Positions 46,379 through 56,189 are shown, counted from the first letter of the stretch. The stretch: DNA of 56,189 nt from DATBRV01 sp036560145 (GCA_036560145.1 DATBRV010000004.1:1-56189); one strand, 5' to 3'. Translations and numbers: made by a program. The notes: generated by a model not told the origin, from the letters alone.

Positions 46379-47063
46379 CGTCCGTCCACTCCGGAATCGG
46401 GTACTCGTAGATCACTTCCTCCGCCGTCGGCCGTCCGCCCGCCCCGACCTGCGCGATCCGCCGCATCAGGATCTCGACGTCGAAGAGCCAGCCCGCCAGG
46501 AACGGCTCGCGGAAGATCCCGGCCAGCTGCGGCCCGTTGCGCAGCAGTTTGGCCCCGCACTGCGTGTCGTAGACGCGCAGACCGAGCGCGAGCGCGATCA
46601 GGGTGGCCGAGACGCGGCCCAGGTAGTGGCGGAGCGCGCTGCGCTGGATCCTGCGGCCGAGCAGATGCACGCGCGCCGCCATCACGATCTCGCAGGCGGG
46701 GCGCGCCTCCAGCTCGCGGCGGAACTCGGGGATCACCTCGAGCGGAGTCGCGAGGTCGGCGTCCCAGTAGCCGACGAAACGCGGCTCGCCTCGCATCGCC
46801 TCGAGCACGCCGCGGCGCACGGCCTCGGCCTTGCCGCGGTTCTCGTCGAGGGCGAGCACCCGGACCCGCTCCGGGGCGTCCTTCTCCAGCGAGCGCAGCC
46901 GCTCGCGCGTGGCGTCGGTGCTGCCGTCGTCGACGAAGACGAAGCCGACGTCCGGCTCGGCGGCGAGAAAGGCCTGGAAGCGCTCGACGGGCAGCCGGCG
47001 CGCCTCGTTCCAGCAGGGCACCACGATCAGCGTGCCCGACATGCCCGCGCCGGCCCCGCGCAT
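46290..47063 (-). CDS. Family 2 glycosyltransferase
   Basis: The 257-residue GT-A enzyme has VVPCWNEARRLP, FVDDGSTDAT, NRGKAEAVRRG and the DxD-like YWDADLATPLEV, and resembles dolichol-phosphate hexose synthase-type GT2 proteins. It probably transfers a sugar from a nucleotide sugar to a lipid carrier. The ATG at 47063 overlaps the stop of the upstream GT2 gene (ATGA); an inner ATG at 47042 is the alternative. The 3' end lies antisense to the end of the methyltransferase gene. Confidence 0.85.
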   Translation of the reverse strand: MRGAGAGMSGTLIVVPCWNEARRLPVERFQAFLAAEPDVGFVFVDDGSTDATRERLRSLEKDAPERVRVLALDENRGKAEAVRRGVLEAMRGEPRFVGYWDADLATPLEVIPEFRRELEARPACEIVMAARVHLLGRRIQRSALRHYLGRVSATLIALALGLRVYDTQCGAKLLRNGPQLAGIFREPFLAGWLFDVEILMRRIAQVGAGGRPTAEEVIYEYPIPEWTDVSGSKLRPGAYLRAAFDLLRIRRRYRRAC

Positions 47064-48076
47064 CACTCCGCGTCGCGGCCGCGCCGCATCTCGCTGCGCT
47101 GTCGGAACAGCAGCTCTTCCAGGTACACGCGGTGGCGGTTCAGCATGTCGCCGATGATGCCCGTCTGGAGCATCAGCAGCGCCAGCGCCGCCAGCGCGAT
47201 CGCGCCGAAGCCCGCCCATTTGTGCGGCGAGAGCTCGCCGGTCTGCAGGTAGTGGACCAACAGGAAGGCGGCGAGGCCGAACGCCGGCGCCAACAACGCG
47301 AGCGCGAGCCCGCCGAAGAAGCGCATCGGCCGGTAGTCGCGGTAGGAGCGGAAGATGATCTGCGCGGTGCGCAAGCCGTAGCGCCAGAGGCTCGCGGCGA
47401 CGCGGCTCTCGCCGTGCTCGCGCTCGCCGCGCACGCGCAACGGAACCTCGACGATGCGCAGCTGCTTGAAGGCGAGGTTCAGGAGCACCTCCTGGGTGTA
47501 GGTGAAGCGCGCCAGCAGATGCAGCTGAAGGGCCGCCCGGCGCCCATAGCAGCGCATTCCGCAGGAGACGTCGTAGAAGCGCTCGCCCGCGAGCCCCGAG
47601 ATCAAGCGGCTCATCATCCGGTTGCCCCAGCGTTTGACCCAGGGCATCTCCGGCACCAGCGAGGGATCCTTGAAGCGCGACGCCGTCGTGAAATCGGCGC
47701 GGCCGGCGACCACCGGCTCGATCAGGGCGGGGATGTCGGCGGCGTCGAACTGGCCGTCCGCATCGATGCTGACGATCAGGTCGGCGCCGGTCTCGAGGCC
47801 ATGGGCGAGCGCGGAATGGAAGGCCGCGCCGACGCCGCGCGGAGCCGAATGCCGGATCACCCGGGCGCCGGCCTCGACGGCGCGCTCCGAGGTGCGGTCG
47901 CTGCTGCCGTCGTCGATCACGAGCACTTCGATGCTGGCCACGCCGGGGATCTGGCGCGGCACGCCCCGGATCACGGCGGCGACGGTCGTTTCCTCGTTGA
48001 GCGCGGGGAGCGACACCAACAGGCGGAGGCTCTCGCGCAGCGGGAGCGGTTCGGCGCGAATCCGGGTGGGTTCCAT
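47063..48076 (-). CDS. Family 2 glycosyltransferase with C-terminal membrane helices
   Basis: The 337-residue protein has a GT-A domain (VSLPALNEETTVAAVI, VIDDGSSDRT, VSIDADGQFDAADI with the metal-binding DAD) followed by two predicted membrane helices near residues 255-275 and 290-312. This layout fits polyprenyl-phosphate sugar transferases. It may supply lipid-linked sugar to the large membrane protein encoded 50 bases upstream on the same strand. The ATG is followed by METPTR-like basic residues without a signal. Confidence 0.88.
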   Translation of the reverse strand: MEPTRIRAEPLPLRESLRLLVSLPALNEETTVAAVIRGVPRQIPGVASIEVLVIDDGSSDRTSERAVEAGARVIRHSAPRGVGAAFHSALAHGLETGADLIVSIDADGQFDAADIPALIEPVVAGRADFTTASRFKDPSLVPEMPWVKRWGNRMMSRLISGLAGERFYDVSCGMRCYGRRAALQLHLLARFTYTQEVLLNLAFKQLRIVEVPLRVRGEREHGESRVAASLWRYGLRTAQIIFRSYRDYRPMRFFGGLALALLAPAFGLAAFLLVHYLQTGELSPHKWAGFGAIALAALALLMLQTGIIGDMLNRHRVYLEELLFRQRSEMRRGRDAE

Positions 48077-48126
48077 GGGCGGGCGGGATTATATCCCGTC
48101 GCGCCGCGGCTCTCGGCAGCCGGGCA

Positions 48127-50169
48127 TCACGATCGCACCCAGATCTCGTGCTCGTCGTCCTCCCGGCTGCGTCGGAAGCCCGCCGCGCGCAGCGCCTCGC
48201 GGGTCGCTTCGACGCCCGGTGTCACCCGCAGGCAGACGCCCCGGACCTGGAACCGCTCGAGGCCGCCGCGGAACAGCCGCCCCGCATCCGGCCCGGTCCT
48301 CTCGCCCCCCGCGATCGCCGTCATCCAGACCCGCAGCTGGATCGAAGGGTCGCCGAGCTGGGCCCGATAGGGCGCCAGGTAGAGATCGCGGACCAGCAGC
48401 GGATGCACGCGCTGGTGGAAGGTCGGCAGCCAGACGCCCACGTCGCCGGGCGCCGCCACCACCGACCCGGGCGGAACGCTCGCGGAGAGCTCCGCCGCCC
48501 AGGCGTGCGCGGTGGGCTCCACCTTGAGCGAAGGCCAGGCCAGGCGCACGCCGTTGGCGGAGCTCGGGCCGCGGATGCCCGGCGCGAGCAGCGCGAAGGC
48601 TCCGAGCAGGAGCGCCCAGGCCGCGCGCGGCGGCGAACGCCGCCGCCCCGCCGCGGCGACTTCGAGCGGAGCCACCAGGCTGAGCGCCATCAGGATCGGC
48701 ACCGGCAGGGCCCAGAGCGCCCTCCAGTACGACTCGCCCGTGACGTTGGCGACGACCCAGGAGCTGGCGGCTGGATGCAGCAGCACGAGCGCCACCGCCA
48801 GCGGCGCCGCCAGTGCGAAGCGCCGCGCCAGCGCGCCCGAGGACGCCGCCCACGCGATCAGCACGCCGGCGAGCGCGATCCGACGCAAACGGCTGTCGCC
48901 CAGCACCAGACCGAGCGCCTGCTCCAGGCGCACGCCGGGCCGGTCCAGCGCGAGGTCGGCGAGCTCTTTGTCACGGACCTCCTGCTGCGAGACGGCAGGC
49001 TGCTGCGACGCCGCGTCCGCATCCATCCAACCCTTGGCGATCCAGCCCGCGCCGAGCACATAGCCGGAGGCGAGCAGGCCGACCGCGAAGAGCTTCAGGC
49101 CGCGGCGGCTGGGCGGCAGGGCGCTGCACAGACCGATCGCGCCGGCGGCGGGCGCCGCCCACAGCGCCGCCGAGCTGCTGCCGAGCGCGGCGATCTGGGC
49201 GGCCGCGAGCAGCCCCCAGCGCGCGAGGCCCGGCCGCAGCGCGAACTGCATCGCATAGGCGTACACCAGCGGGGTGAAGACAAAGAGCTGGAGCGACTTC
49301 CCCTGCCAGATCCGCACGAATCCGAAGTTTCCGTACCAGCGGTGCGTCTCGCCCGCCGCCGCCAGCACGACCACGAGCGTGGCGACGGCCGCGAGCCAGT
49401 GCTTCGGCGTGAGCAGCCTGAAGAGGCGAGCGTGGGCGATCGGGACCAGGAAGGCCGCCAGCGCGGCGGCCCCGAAGTGGAAGACCTGGATCGTGGGCGC
49501 TCCGCTCAGGAACGAGAGCGCCGCATTCGCGAGCTCGAAGCTGTGGACGCGGTAGATCGGGAGGTGGAGCGGCAGCCCGGCGACGCCGTGCAGCGTATCG
49601 GCCGCCAGCAGCGGCTCGGCGGGAGCGTCCACGGCCGCGACGGCGAGATTCACGTAGAAGGCGTCGTCGGCGTCCGGACGGTGGGCGACCAGCGCGTACG
49701 CCGCGGCGGACAGCGCCAGGGCGAGCAGCGCGAGCTCGAGCCGCGGGCCCCGCGCGGGCGCCTCCTCGTGGGGCACTTCGAGCAGGAGCAGCGCGAGCGC
49801 CGCCGCTCCCAGCGTCGCGACCGTCCAGTGCCAGAGAGCGACGGCGTCTCCCGGCCCGCCGAAGCGCAGCGCGCCGGCCACGCCGAGCGCGAGCCCGGCG
49901 AGGCGCAGCCCGCGCAGCCAGGCGGGGCGAGCGGCGCGCGCCGGCGCCGGGCCGGCCGCTGCGGGCGGCGGGCGGCCGCGGCGCGCGAGCCAGGCCCAGC
50001 TCCCGAGGGCGATCGCCGCGGCGACCGCGAACACCGCCAGCAGGGTGTGCAGGGATCCGCCGCGGGCGACGACCGCGTGGCAGGAGAGGGTCCAGAGCGC
50101 GAAGCCGAGGCAGACGGCGTCGCACAGGCGCTCCGAAATCGTGCGGGATTCCGGAAGCGGCGTGCTCAG
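48127..50169 (-). CDS. Polytopic membrane protein, GT-C-like
   Basis: About 680 residues with roughly a dozen hydrophobic helices and a soluble C-terminal part of about 130 residues. Between early helices lies ALVAHRPDADDAFYVNLAV, whose acidic DADD near the first large external loop recalls GT-C glycosyltransferases; this is inference. The exact family is not recognised. No ATG, GTG or TTG exists near the true N-terminus. The frame could begin at CTG 50169, overlapping the acyl-CoA dehydrogenase stop, or at GTG 50034 inside or after the first helix. Together with two GT2 enzymes it suggests surface glycan synthesis. Confidence 0.75.
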   Translation of the reverse strand: MSTPLPESRTISERLCDAVCLGFALWTLSCHAVVARGGSLHTLLAVFAVAAAIALGSWAWLARRGRPPPAAAGPAPARAARPAWLRGLRLAGLALGVAGALRFGGPGDAVALWHWTVATLGAAALALLLLEVPHEEAPARGPRLELALLALALSAAAYALVAHRPDADDAFYVNLAVAAVDAPAEPLLAADTLHGVAGLPLHLPIYRVHSFELANAALSFLSGAPTIQVFHFGAAALAAFLVPIAHARLFRLLTPKHWLAAVATLVVVLAAAGETHRWYGNFGFVRIWQGKSLQLFVFTPLVYAYAMQFALRPGLARWGLLAAAQIAALGSSSAALWAAPAAGAIGLCSALPPSRRGLKLFAVGLLASGYVLGAGWIAKGWMDADAASQQPAVSQQEVRDKELADLALDRPGVRLEQALGLVLGDSRLRRIALAGVLIAWAASSGALARRFALAAPLAVALVLLHPAASSWVVANVTGESYWRALWALPVPILMALSLVAPLEVAAAGRRRSPPRAAWALLLGAFALLAPGIRGPSSANGVRLAWPSLKVEPTAHAWAAELSASVPPGSVVAAPGDVGVWLPTFHQRVHPLLVRDLYLAPYRAQLGDPSIQLRVWMTAIAGGERTGPDAGRLFRGGLERFQVRGVCLRVTPGVEATREALRAAGFRRSREDDEHEIWVRS

Positions 50170-51284
50170 AGATTCAGCATCTGGGCGACGCGCTCGCGGT
50201 GGTAGCTTCCGTCGCCGAGCCAGGCTTCGTCGCTCTTCGCCCGCTTGAAGTACAGGTGGCAGTCGTATTCCCAGGTGAAGCCGACACCGCCGTGGATCTG
50301 GATGTTCTCGGCGGACGCGTGTCGGTAGGCGTCGCTCACGTACGCCTTCGCCATCGCGGCGGCGATCGGAGCCTCCGCGTTGTCCTCGCGAGCGGCCCAG
50401 GCGGCGTAGTACGTGATCGACTTGGCCGACTCGACCTCGAAGAGCATGTCCGCGCACTTGTGCTTGATCGCCTGGTTCACGCCGATCGGCTTTCCGAACT
50501 GCACGCGCTCCTTGGCGTGACGGACCGAATCCTCGAGACACTTCTCGGCCCCGCCCACCATCTCGGCGCAGACCATCACGCGCCCGCGGTCGAGCACGCG
50601 CTCCAGCTTCGACCCGGCATCGGTGTTCGCCCCGAGCAGCGAAGCCTCCGGCAGGCGGACTCCCTCGAGCTCGATCTTGTACAGCTGGCGCAGCGCGTCC
50701 ATCGAGCGCAGCGCGGTGATCCCGACGCCCGCGGCCGAACGCGGCACGCAGAACAGCCCGAGCCCGGGGCCGACGCGCGCCGCCACGATCAGCAGATCCG
50801 CGATGTCGGCGTCCGGTACGAAGAGCTTGCGGCCGCGCAGCTCCCAGCCGGAGCCCACGCGGGTGGCCGTGCACGCGAAGTCCGCGGGCTGCTCCGTTCC
50901 CCGCTCCTCGGTGATGGCCAGCGTCGCGAGCGCGCGGCCGCTGCAGATGCGCGGCAGCCAATCCTGCTGCTGCTTCTCGTCGCCGAGCTCGAGGATCGCG
51001 AAGCCGGCGATCAGCGTCGGCAGGAAGGGCACAGGAGCCAGGGTCCGGCCGAGCTCCTCCAGCACGATGCCGAGCTCGACCATCGAGAGACCGGCGCCGC
51101 CGAAGCGCTCCGGGAAGGCCAGTCCGAGCCAGCCGAGCTCCGCCATGCGCCGCCAGAGCGGCTCCGCGTATCGCTGCGGCCCGTCCATGATCGCGCGGAC
51201 CTGCTGGATGGGGGCATGCTCGGCGAGAAAATCACGCGCTGTCTTGCGCAGCAGCTCCTGCTCCTCGGTGAAGCCGAAGTTCAT
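50166..51284 (-). CDS. Acyl-CoA dehydrogenase
   Basis: The 372-residue flavoenzyme has the N-terminal MNFGFTEEQELLRKTARDFL, the beta-domain TLAITEERGTEQPADFAC and RKLFVPDADIADLL, the helical-domain VQFGKPIGVNQAIKHKCADM and the C-terminal ENIQIHGGVGFTWEYDCHLY that shapes the flavin site. The usual catalytic glutamate position is not certain from reading. It oxidises acyl-CoA thioesters to enoyl-CoA, with electrons going to ETF. The ATG has AGAGG upstream, and the stop overlaps the possible start of the membrane protein. Confidence 0.92.
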   Translation of the reverse strand: MNFGFTEEQELLRKTARDFLAEHAPIQQVRAIMDGPQRYAEPLWRRMAELGWLGLAFPERFGGAGLSMVELGIVLEELGRTLAPVPFLPTLIAGFAILELGDEKQQQDWLPRICSGRALATLAITEERGTEQPADFACTATRVGSGWELRGRKLFVPDADIADLLIVAARVGPGLGLFCVPRSAAGVGITALRSMDALRQLYKIELEGVRLPEASLLGANTDAGSKLERVLDRGRVMVCAEMVGGAEKCLEDSVRHAKERVQFGKPIGVNQAIKHKCADMLFEVESAKSITYYAAWAAREDNAEAPIAAAMAKAYVSDAYRHASAENIQIHGGVGFTWEYDCHLYFKRAKSDEAWLGDGSYHRERVAQMLNL

Positions 51285-51391
51285 GGAATACCTCTGGTGA
51301 AACGCGGAATCTGGATTCTGACAACCTATCAGATCGCCGATTCGGGAGTCAACGTGGGGTGCCGGCGCGCGGGCTTCGCTATCGTCTGTCG

Positions 51392-52195
51392 ATGTCCTCG
51401 CGGCTCCTCCCGTCGCTCTTCCTGTTTCTCGCGCTGGCCGCGCTCGCCCCGCGCGCGGCGCGCGCCGAATCCGAGCTGCGCCTCTCCTATCCCGAGGTGT
51501 TCGGAACCGTCCCGGCCTCCACCTACGACACCAGCCGGCATCGTGTCGGGGCGGCGCACCTGGTGATCGAGAAGCTCGAGGACCAGGACGTTCGCATCTT
51601 CGCGGAGAGCGGCTTCGACGGCGGCGCGCGCAACGTGGCGAGCGCGCTGCTCGAGCCGAGCCGCGACCACCGATCGCTCCAGCCCGTCTTGCAGGAGTCG
51701 AGGACCTTTCGCGGAGACGGCTCGCTGCGCAGCACGCTCAGCGTCGATCACCGCACGCGCGTCGCGACCTGCGGGCGCTCGAACGGCGACGGGATGTCGG
51801 TCGAGCGCATCCAGCTGCCCGAGCTCGACCGGGTCGCGAACGTCGCGCTCACCCTGCTCTTCCAGCCGCTCGTGAACGGGGATACGACGAGCACCGCCTT
51901 CCAGCTCTTCCTGTGCGAAGGCGGCGCCCGCCTGATGGAATTCGAAGCGCGCGTCGAGCGGCGCGACACCGGAGCGCACGGGCCGGGCAGCCTGGTCGAG
52001 GTCCGCTACCGGCCGGATCTGGGGCCGATCGGCTCCTTCGTCGCGGAGCGCCTGATCCCGCAGCTCTCGTTCTGGTTCGACCCGACCGCGCCGAGCCCAT
52101 GGCTCGCGCACCGGCTCCCGCTCTACTCGAAGGGGCCCGAGGTGATCGTGGTGCGGGACGGCGTTCCGACCGGCTGGCTGACCGACGAGAACTGA
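51392..52195 (+). CDS. Exported protein of unknown function
   Basis: The 267-residue protein begins with a clear signal peptide (RLLPSLFLFLALAALAPRAARA, cut before ESELRL). The mature part is mostly beta-rich with few cysteines (ATCGRSNG and FLCEGGARL) and no recognised catalytic motif. It is divergent from the acyl-CoA dehydrogenase and converges on the lipoprotein gene 15 bases away. A periplasmic or secreted role is likely. ATG at 51392 was preferred over codons at 51359 because the signal peptide starts there. Confidence 0.7.
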   Translation: MSSRLLPSLFLFLALAALAPRAARAESELRLSYPEVFGTVPASTYDTSRHRVGAAHLVIEKLEDQDVRIFAESGFDGGARNVASALLEPSRDHRSLQPVLQESRTFRGDGSLRSTLSVDHRTRVATCGRSNGDGMSVERIQLPELDRVANVALTLLFQPLVNGDTTSTAFQLFLCEGGARLMEFEARVERRDTGAHGPGSLVEVRYRPDLGPIGSFVAERLIPQLSFWFDPTAPSPWLAHRLPLYSKGPEVIVVRDGVPTGWLTDEN

Positions 52196-52210
52196 CGCGG
52201 TCGCGGCGGA

Positions 52211-54025
52211 TCAGGGAAGCGGCGCGGCCAGCCCGGGGCCGGCCAGGAACGGCGTGGCGTCGACGACCTGGAGCGTCTTCTCTCCGATCATCACGAGGTG
52301 TCGCCCGGCGGGAGCGACCCGCATCCGGGCCACCACGCAGGCAGAATCGACGACGCGGGACCCGCGGGCATCCGTGAGCTGAAGGCCCCGATCCCCCAGC
52401 AGGAACAGCCGGCCGGCGATCCTCGCGGCGTCGCGGATCTCCCCGGCCTCGGCCGTCTCCACGCGCGACTCCAGCCGCGGCGCGCCAGGGACCGAGAGAT
52501 CGGCCACCGCCACGCCCCGCTGCGCGATCACGATCACCCGATCGCCGTCGACGCGCAGGGGCCCGGGGCCGAAGCCACGGCCGAGCCTCAGCTCGGACTC
52601 GACGCGCCGCTCGCGCAACAGGGGCACGGTCGAGACGAAGAGCGACGTGCCGTCGGTGAAGAGCACCCGATCGGCGATCCGCGCCAGACCCCGCACCTCG
52701 CGCTCGAGCAGCGGCTCGGGCCGCGCCTTGCCTTCCCCGATCAGCACGAGCCCGCGATTGCCCGCGGCGACCCAATCGCGGCCCAGGCTCTCGACGGCGA
52801 TGATCGAGCCGACCGTGCCGCGGTCGAGCGCGAGCACCGGCGCGAAGCGTCCGGCTTGCAGCGCCAGCACCTCGATCCCGTCGGGACCGAAGAGCGCGAT
52901 CCGGTCCCCGGCGACCTGCAGCCCGCTCCAGCGCGTGAGGTCCCGCTTGTGACGGTAGGCGCCGAGCGGGACCGGCTGTTGCGGGTCCCCGACGTCGAAC
53001 ATCTCGAGGTCGCCATCCGTGAACAGGACGATGGCGCGGGCCTCCGAGACGGCCACCGACGCGACCGGCTTGTCGAGGCCGCGCGCGGCGCGCACCGCGG
53101 CGCTGGTGTCCCAGGTCGCCACCGGCACGAAGAAAGACGCCCAGTAGTTCTGGGTTCCGACGCCGAACAGGACGCTCGCCTCGCCGGCGATCGCGCCTGG
53201 GGCGCGGAAGTGGAACTCGTCGGACCAGAAGGGAGCCTGCTCGCCCTTCCGCGTCAGCGTGACGCGCGTGGTCGCGAGGATGCCCGAGGCGCTGACGTGA
53301 TCGGTCGCGAAGTCCGATCGCTCCGTCGCCTCGTCGTGGCGGATCGTGAGGCGCACCGGCAGGGACGCCTCCCGCGGATCGCGGTCACCGGCGAGGGGCA
53401 CGAGGGCGAGGCCCGCCTCCGCGTAGCGCCGCGTCGCGCGCTCGGTGAAGACCCGGATCAACCGATCGGGGCTCGGTGTGCCCGGTGCGATCTCGACCCG
53501 CAGTCCGACGCTGCGGAAGCTGCTGCGGCTGCGCACGGAGATGGTTTCCGCGCTGCGCTTCGCCTCGACGGCGAAGTCGCTGGTAGGGTTTCGCTCGGCG
53601 AAGGCCGCGAGCTCGTCGGGACGGGCGCCGAAGCCGTCGGCTTCCAGGAACTCGGCGTTGCCGCGCGCGCGCTCAGTGTATTCGCCGGCGCCGAAGTCCG
53701 CGAGGAACGCGCGATAGGCCTCGGCGGTGCCGCTCGCCCGCGCGCGCTCGAAGACGCTGCGCTCGGCGATCGCCTGAAGCTCGGGCAGCAGGCTCTCGTC
53801 GGGAAATTCCGCCCGGAAGGAGTCATAGCCCTCCGCGGTCGGCTTGCTGCGCAGCCGGACCAGCGCGAGCCGCGCGCGCGCCTCGGGCGCCTGATCGGAA
53901 TCGGGATGCTCGCGCAGGAAGCGGTGATAGGCGGCCGCCGTGTCCTCGGCGCGCACCCGCTCCCAGGTGCCCACGCAGGCGAGCAGACCCATGAGGACGA
54001 GAGCCAGGATCGACGGCGAGCGCAA
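52211..54025 (-). CDS. Lipoprotein with helical-repeat N-terminus and propeller-like C-terminus
   Basis: The 604-residue protein starts with a lipoprotein signal (ILALVLMGLLAC). The first 150 residues are tandem helical segments (AYHRFLREHPDSDQAPEARARL, SYDSFRAEFPDESLLPEL-like), like degenerate TPRs. From about residue 320, repeated strands such as IALFGPDGIEVLAL, VAAGNRGLVLIGEG, VIAQRGVAVADLSVPGAP and LLGDRGLQLTD look like LVIVD-type propeller blades. The start is TTG at 54025 with GGAGGGG before it. No enzyme motif is seen; function unknown, probably periplasmic. Confidence 0.72.
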   Translation of the reverse strand: MRSPSILALVLMGLLACVGTWERVRAEDTAAAYHRFLREHPDSDQAPEARARLALVRLRSKPTAEGYDSFRAEFPDESLLPELQAIAERSVFERARASGTAEAYRAFLADFGAGEYTERARGNAEFLEADGFGARPDELAAFAERNPTSDFAVEAKRSAETISVRSRSSFRSVGLRVEIAPGTPSPDRLIRVFTERATRRYAEAGLALVPLAGDRDPREASLPVRLTIRHDEATERSDFATDHVSASGILATTRVTLTRKGEQAPFWSDEFHFRAPGAIAGEASVLFGVGTQNYWASFFVPVATWDTSAAVRAARGLDKPVASVAVSEARAIVLFTDGDLEMFDVGDPQQPVPLGAYRHKRDLTRWSGLQVAGDRIALFGPDGIEVLALQAGRFAPVLALDRGTVGSIIAVESLGRDWVAAGNRGLVLIGEGKARPEPLLEREVRGLARIADRVLFTDGTSLFVSTVPLLRERRVESELRLGRGFGPGPLRVDGDRVIVIAQRGVAVADLSVPGAPRLESRVETAEAGEIRDAARIAGRLFLLGDRGLQLTDARGSRVVDSACVVARMRVAPAGRHLVMIGEKTLQVVDATPFLAGPGLAAPLP

Positions 54026-54119
54026 GCTGCACCCCTCCGCCGTCTCTCATCGGTTGCGGCGGGTGCTGTCTTGAGGGTCGCGGGCCGGGCCGGTGATCCC
54101 CGTCACGCCCCGGACAGGC

Positions 54120-55127
54120 TCAGGCGCCCGCCAACCACGGGAGACAGCCGGTGCGGGCGAGCACGGGCTCGAGCCTGCGGCGCTCCTCGGCGGCGAGCTT
54201 CGCGTAGCGGTCCGCGAGGGCCGCGAGCGAGCGCGCGTGATACTTCTGGGTCTGCTGGCGGAAGGGACGCCCCTCGAGCGAGACCTCGAACTCCGCCTGC
54301 CCGGCCGCCAGCGCCTTCGCGTTCGCCGTCGACCAGGGAAGGAAGAGGCCGGCGACCTCCTTCGCCAGGAGCGGCTCCAGCGTGGGCGCGAGCGAGCTCC
54401 AGGGCTCGAAGTCCCCGGCCGCCTCGGGCGCCAGCATGCGCTCGATCCAGGCCGCCACCCGCGGCGCGCGCTCCTTCAGGATGGCGCCGGGGGTCGGATC
54501 GATCGAGCATTCGTAGAGCTGCGCGAACAGCCCGAAGTCCGCCAGGCACGGCCTCGCCCCGAACAGGTACGGGCGCTGCGCGAGGTGCGGCTCCAGGATC
54601 GCGAGCTGGCGCAGGAAGGAGGCTTCGATCTGCTCCCGGGTCTCGGCGCTCGAACCGACGAAGCGCAGGCGCGGGATCATGCGCTGCTCGAGCGAGGCGG
54701 CGAGCTTGCCCACCGCCTCGTCGGACGCGCCCGGGAGATTGGCGCGCGCGATCCGCTCGGCGGCCGACTTCTGATCCGGCGGATACCACCAGCGGAAGTG
54801 GAACATCGGCTTGTTGCCCCACTCGTCCGCGTACTCCTCGATCAGGGCCGAGAGGAAGCCGAGCGCCGCATCCGGCGGCGTGATCGAGGGTTCGGGAAAC
54901 AACCGCTCCATCTGCTCGAGGATCGGAGTGGAATCCTGGAGGCCGGCGCCTTCCGGGGTGATCACGAGCGGAATCAGCGGGAGCTTCGCGAATTTCTGGA
55001 ACTCCTCCATGTTGCCCATGTGCCGCACCACCCACTCGTGCGGGATGCGCTTGAATCGGAAATAGGAGCGGACCTTCACCGAGTAGGGCGAGAGCTCGAT
55101 GCCGAAGATGCGATACGGTGTCGCCAC
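54120..55127 (-). CDS. Glutathione S-transferase-like protein
   Basis: The 335-residue protein has a thioredoxin-fold N-domain (YRIFGIELSPYSVKVRSYF with SPYS at the usual active site, and LIPLVITPEGAGLQDSTPIL holding the cis-proline turn and glutathione-binding Asp-Ser) and an all-helical C-domain (PYLFGARPCLADFGLFAQLY). An extra 100 residues follow the standard GST length. It lies just downstream of the rRNA operon on the same strand but behind a strong terminator. Confidence 0.82.
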   Translation of the reverse strand: MATPYRIFGIELSPYSVKVRSYFRFKRIPHEWVVRHMGNMEEFQKFAKLPLIPLVITPEGAGLQDSTPILEQMERLFPEPSITPPDAALGFLSALIEEYADEWGNKPMFHFRWWYPPDQKSAAERIARANLPGASDEAVGKLAASLEQRMIPRLRFVGSSAETREQIEASFLRQLAILEPHLAQRPYLFGARPCLADFGLFAQLYECSIDPTPGAILKERAPRVAAWIERMLAPEAAGDFEPWSSLAPTLEPLLAKEVAGLFLPWSTANAKALAAGQAEFEVSLEGRPFRQQTQKYHARSLAALADRYAKLAAEERRRLEPVLARTGCLPWLAGA

Positions 55128-55160
55128 GACGGGCTCCTCATGCGGGATTCGCGAAGCTTG

Positions 55161-55198
55161 AAACGAGAGCGGCGCCGGACCCTAAGGTCCGGCGCCGC
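55161..55198 (-). terminator. Strong rRNA operon terminator
   Basis: A perfect 13-bp stem (GCGGCGCCGGACC at 55169-55181 with its complement at 55186-55198) with a TTAG loop lies 11 bases past the 5S end. On the minus strand it is followed by TCTCGTTTC, a weak T-tract. Confidence 0.8.
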
Positions 55199-55209
55199 CG
55201 GATCAGATC

Positions 55210-55322
<113 letters not shown>

Positions 55323-55399
55323 GAAAACTCGCAATCAATGGCGGTCCTGGCGACCGAATATCGTTCTGTGCCCAAGCGCGACGCGTCCTGCGCGCGAGT

Positions 55400-56189
<790 letters not shown>

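Noticed and set aside
55323..55399. tRNA between 23S and 5S rRNA
   Set aside because: The 77-base spacer shows no cloverleaf and no T-loop consensus.

Overview
The window is a very GC-rich stretch (clearly above 65 % G+C) of a Gram-negative bacterial chromosome. LpxC, several lipoprotein signals, an NtrYX pair, a TPR-bearing Ser/Thr kinase, a giant TPR protein, and a duplicated Hsp70 style with its own J-protein suggest an uncultured deltaproteobacterial or Myxococcota-like lineage. This placement is inference; the partial 23S rRNA at the right end would settle it.

Positions 1-13817 (minus strand) hold a long translation/RNA/nucleotide block. Read in the direction of transcription it is ntrY-ntrX-pyrK-pyrD, then rimP-nusA-infB-ylxP-rbfA-truB-rpsO-pnp-dut-cdsA-purB-purS. 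Many of these genes overlap by GTGA or ATGA, and several start with TTG or GTG. A terminator-like hairpin precedes rimP and a large hairpin precedes pnp. From 17.6 to 25.9 kb the plus strand carries a 2,626-residue TPR protein and a PilZ protein. From 26 to 33 kb the minus strand carries lpxC, a membrane kinase with many TPR-like repeats, ruvBAC and yebC.

From 33.2 to 41.6 kb (plus strand) there is a lid-less Hsp70 with a J-TPR partner, a DUF35/SCP2-thiolase pair, a lipoprotein fusing two thioredoxin-like domains to eight haem sites, an enoyl-CoA hydratase and a family-4 uracil-DNA glycosylase. From 41.6 to 44 kb lie purE, aroE, a seven-iron ferredoxin, rpmG and an isolated rplX. From 44 to 50 kb there is a PQQ-type dehydrogenase with a cytochrome tail, a methyltransferase, two family-2 glycosyltransferases and a large membrane protein. 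An acyl-CoA dehydrogenase, two secreted proteins of unknown role, a GST-like protein, and the 5S and 3' part of the 23S rRNA (minus strand) finish the window.

The most unusual feature is a dispersed repeat family. About eight copies of one form (A) and about five of a related form (B) are spread through the window. Each has a conserved core next to a short hairpin. In form A the hairpin stem differs between copies but stays base-paired. Copies sit between convergent genes, in a 75-bp tandem array, in a 143-bp inverted pair, and inside or at the ends of reading frames (dut, pyrK, the Hsp70 linker and the UDG 3' end).
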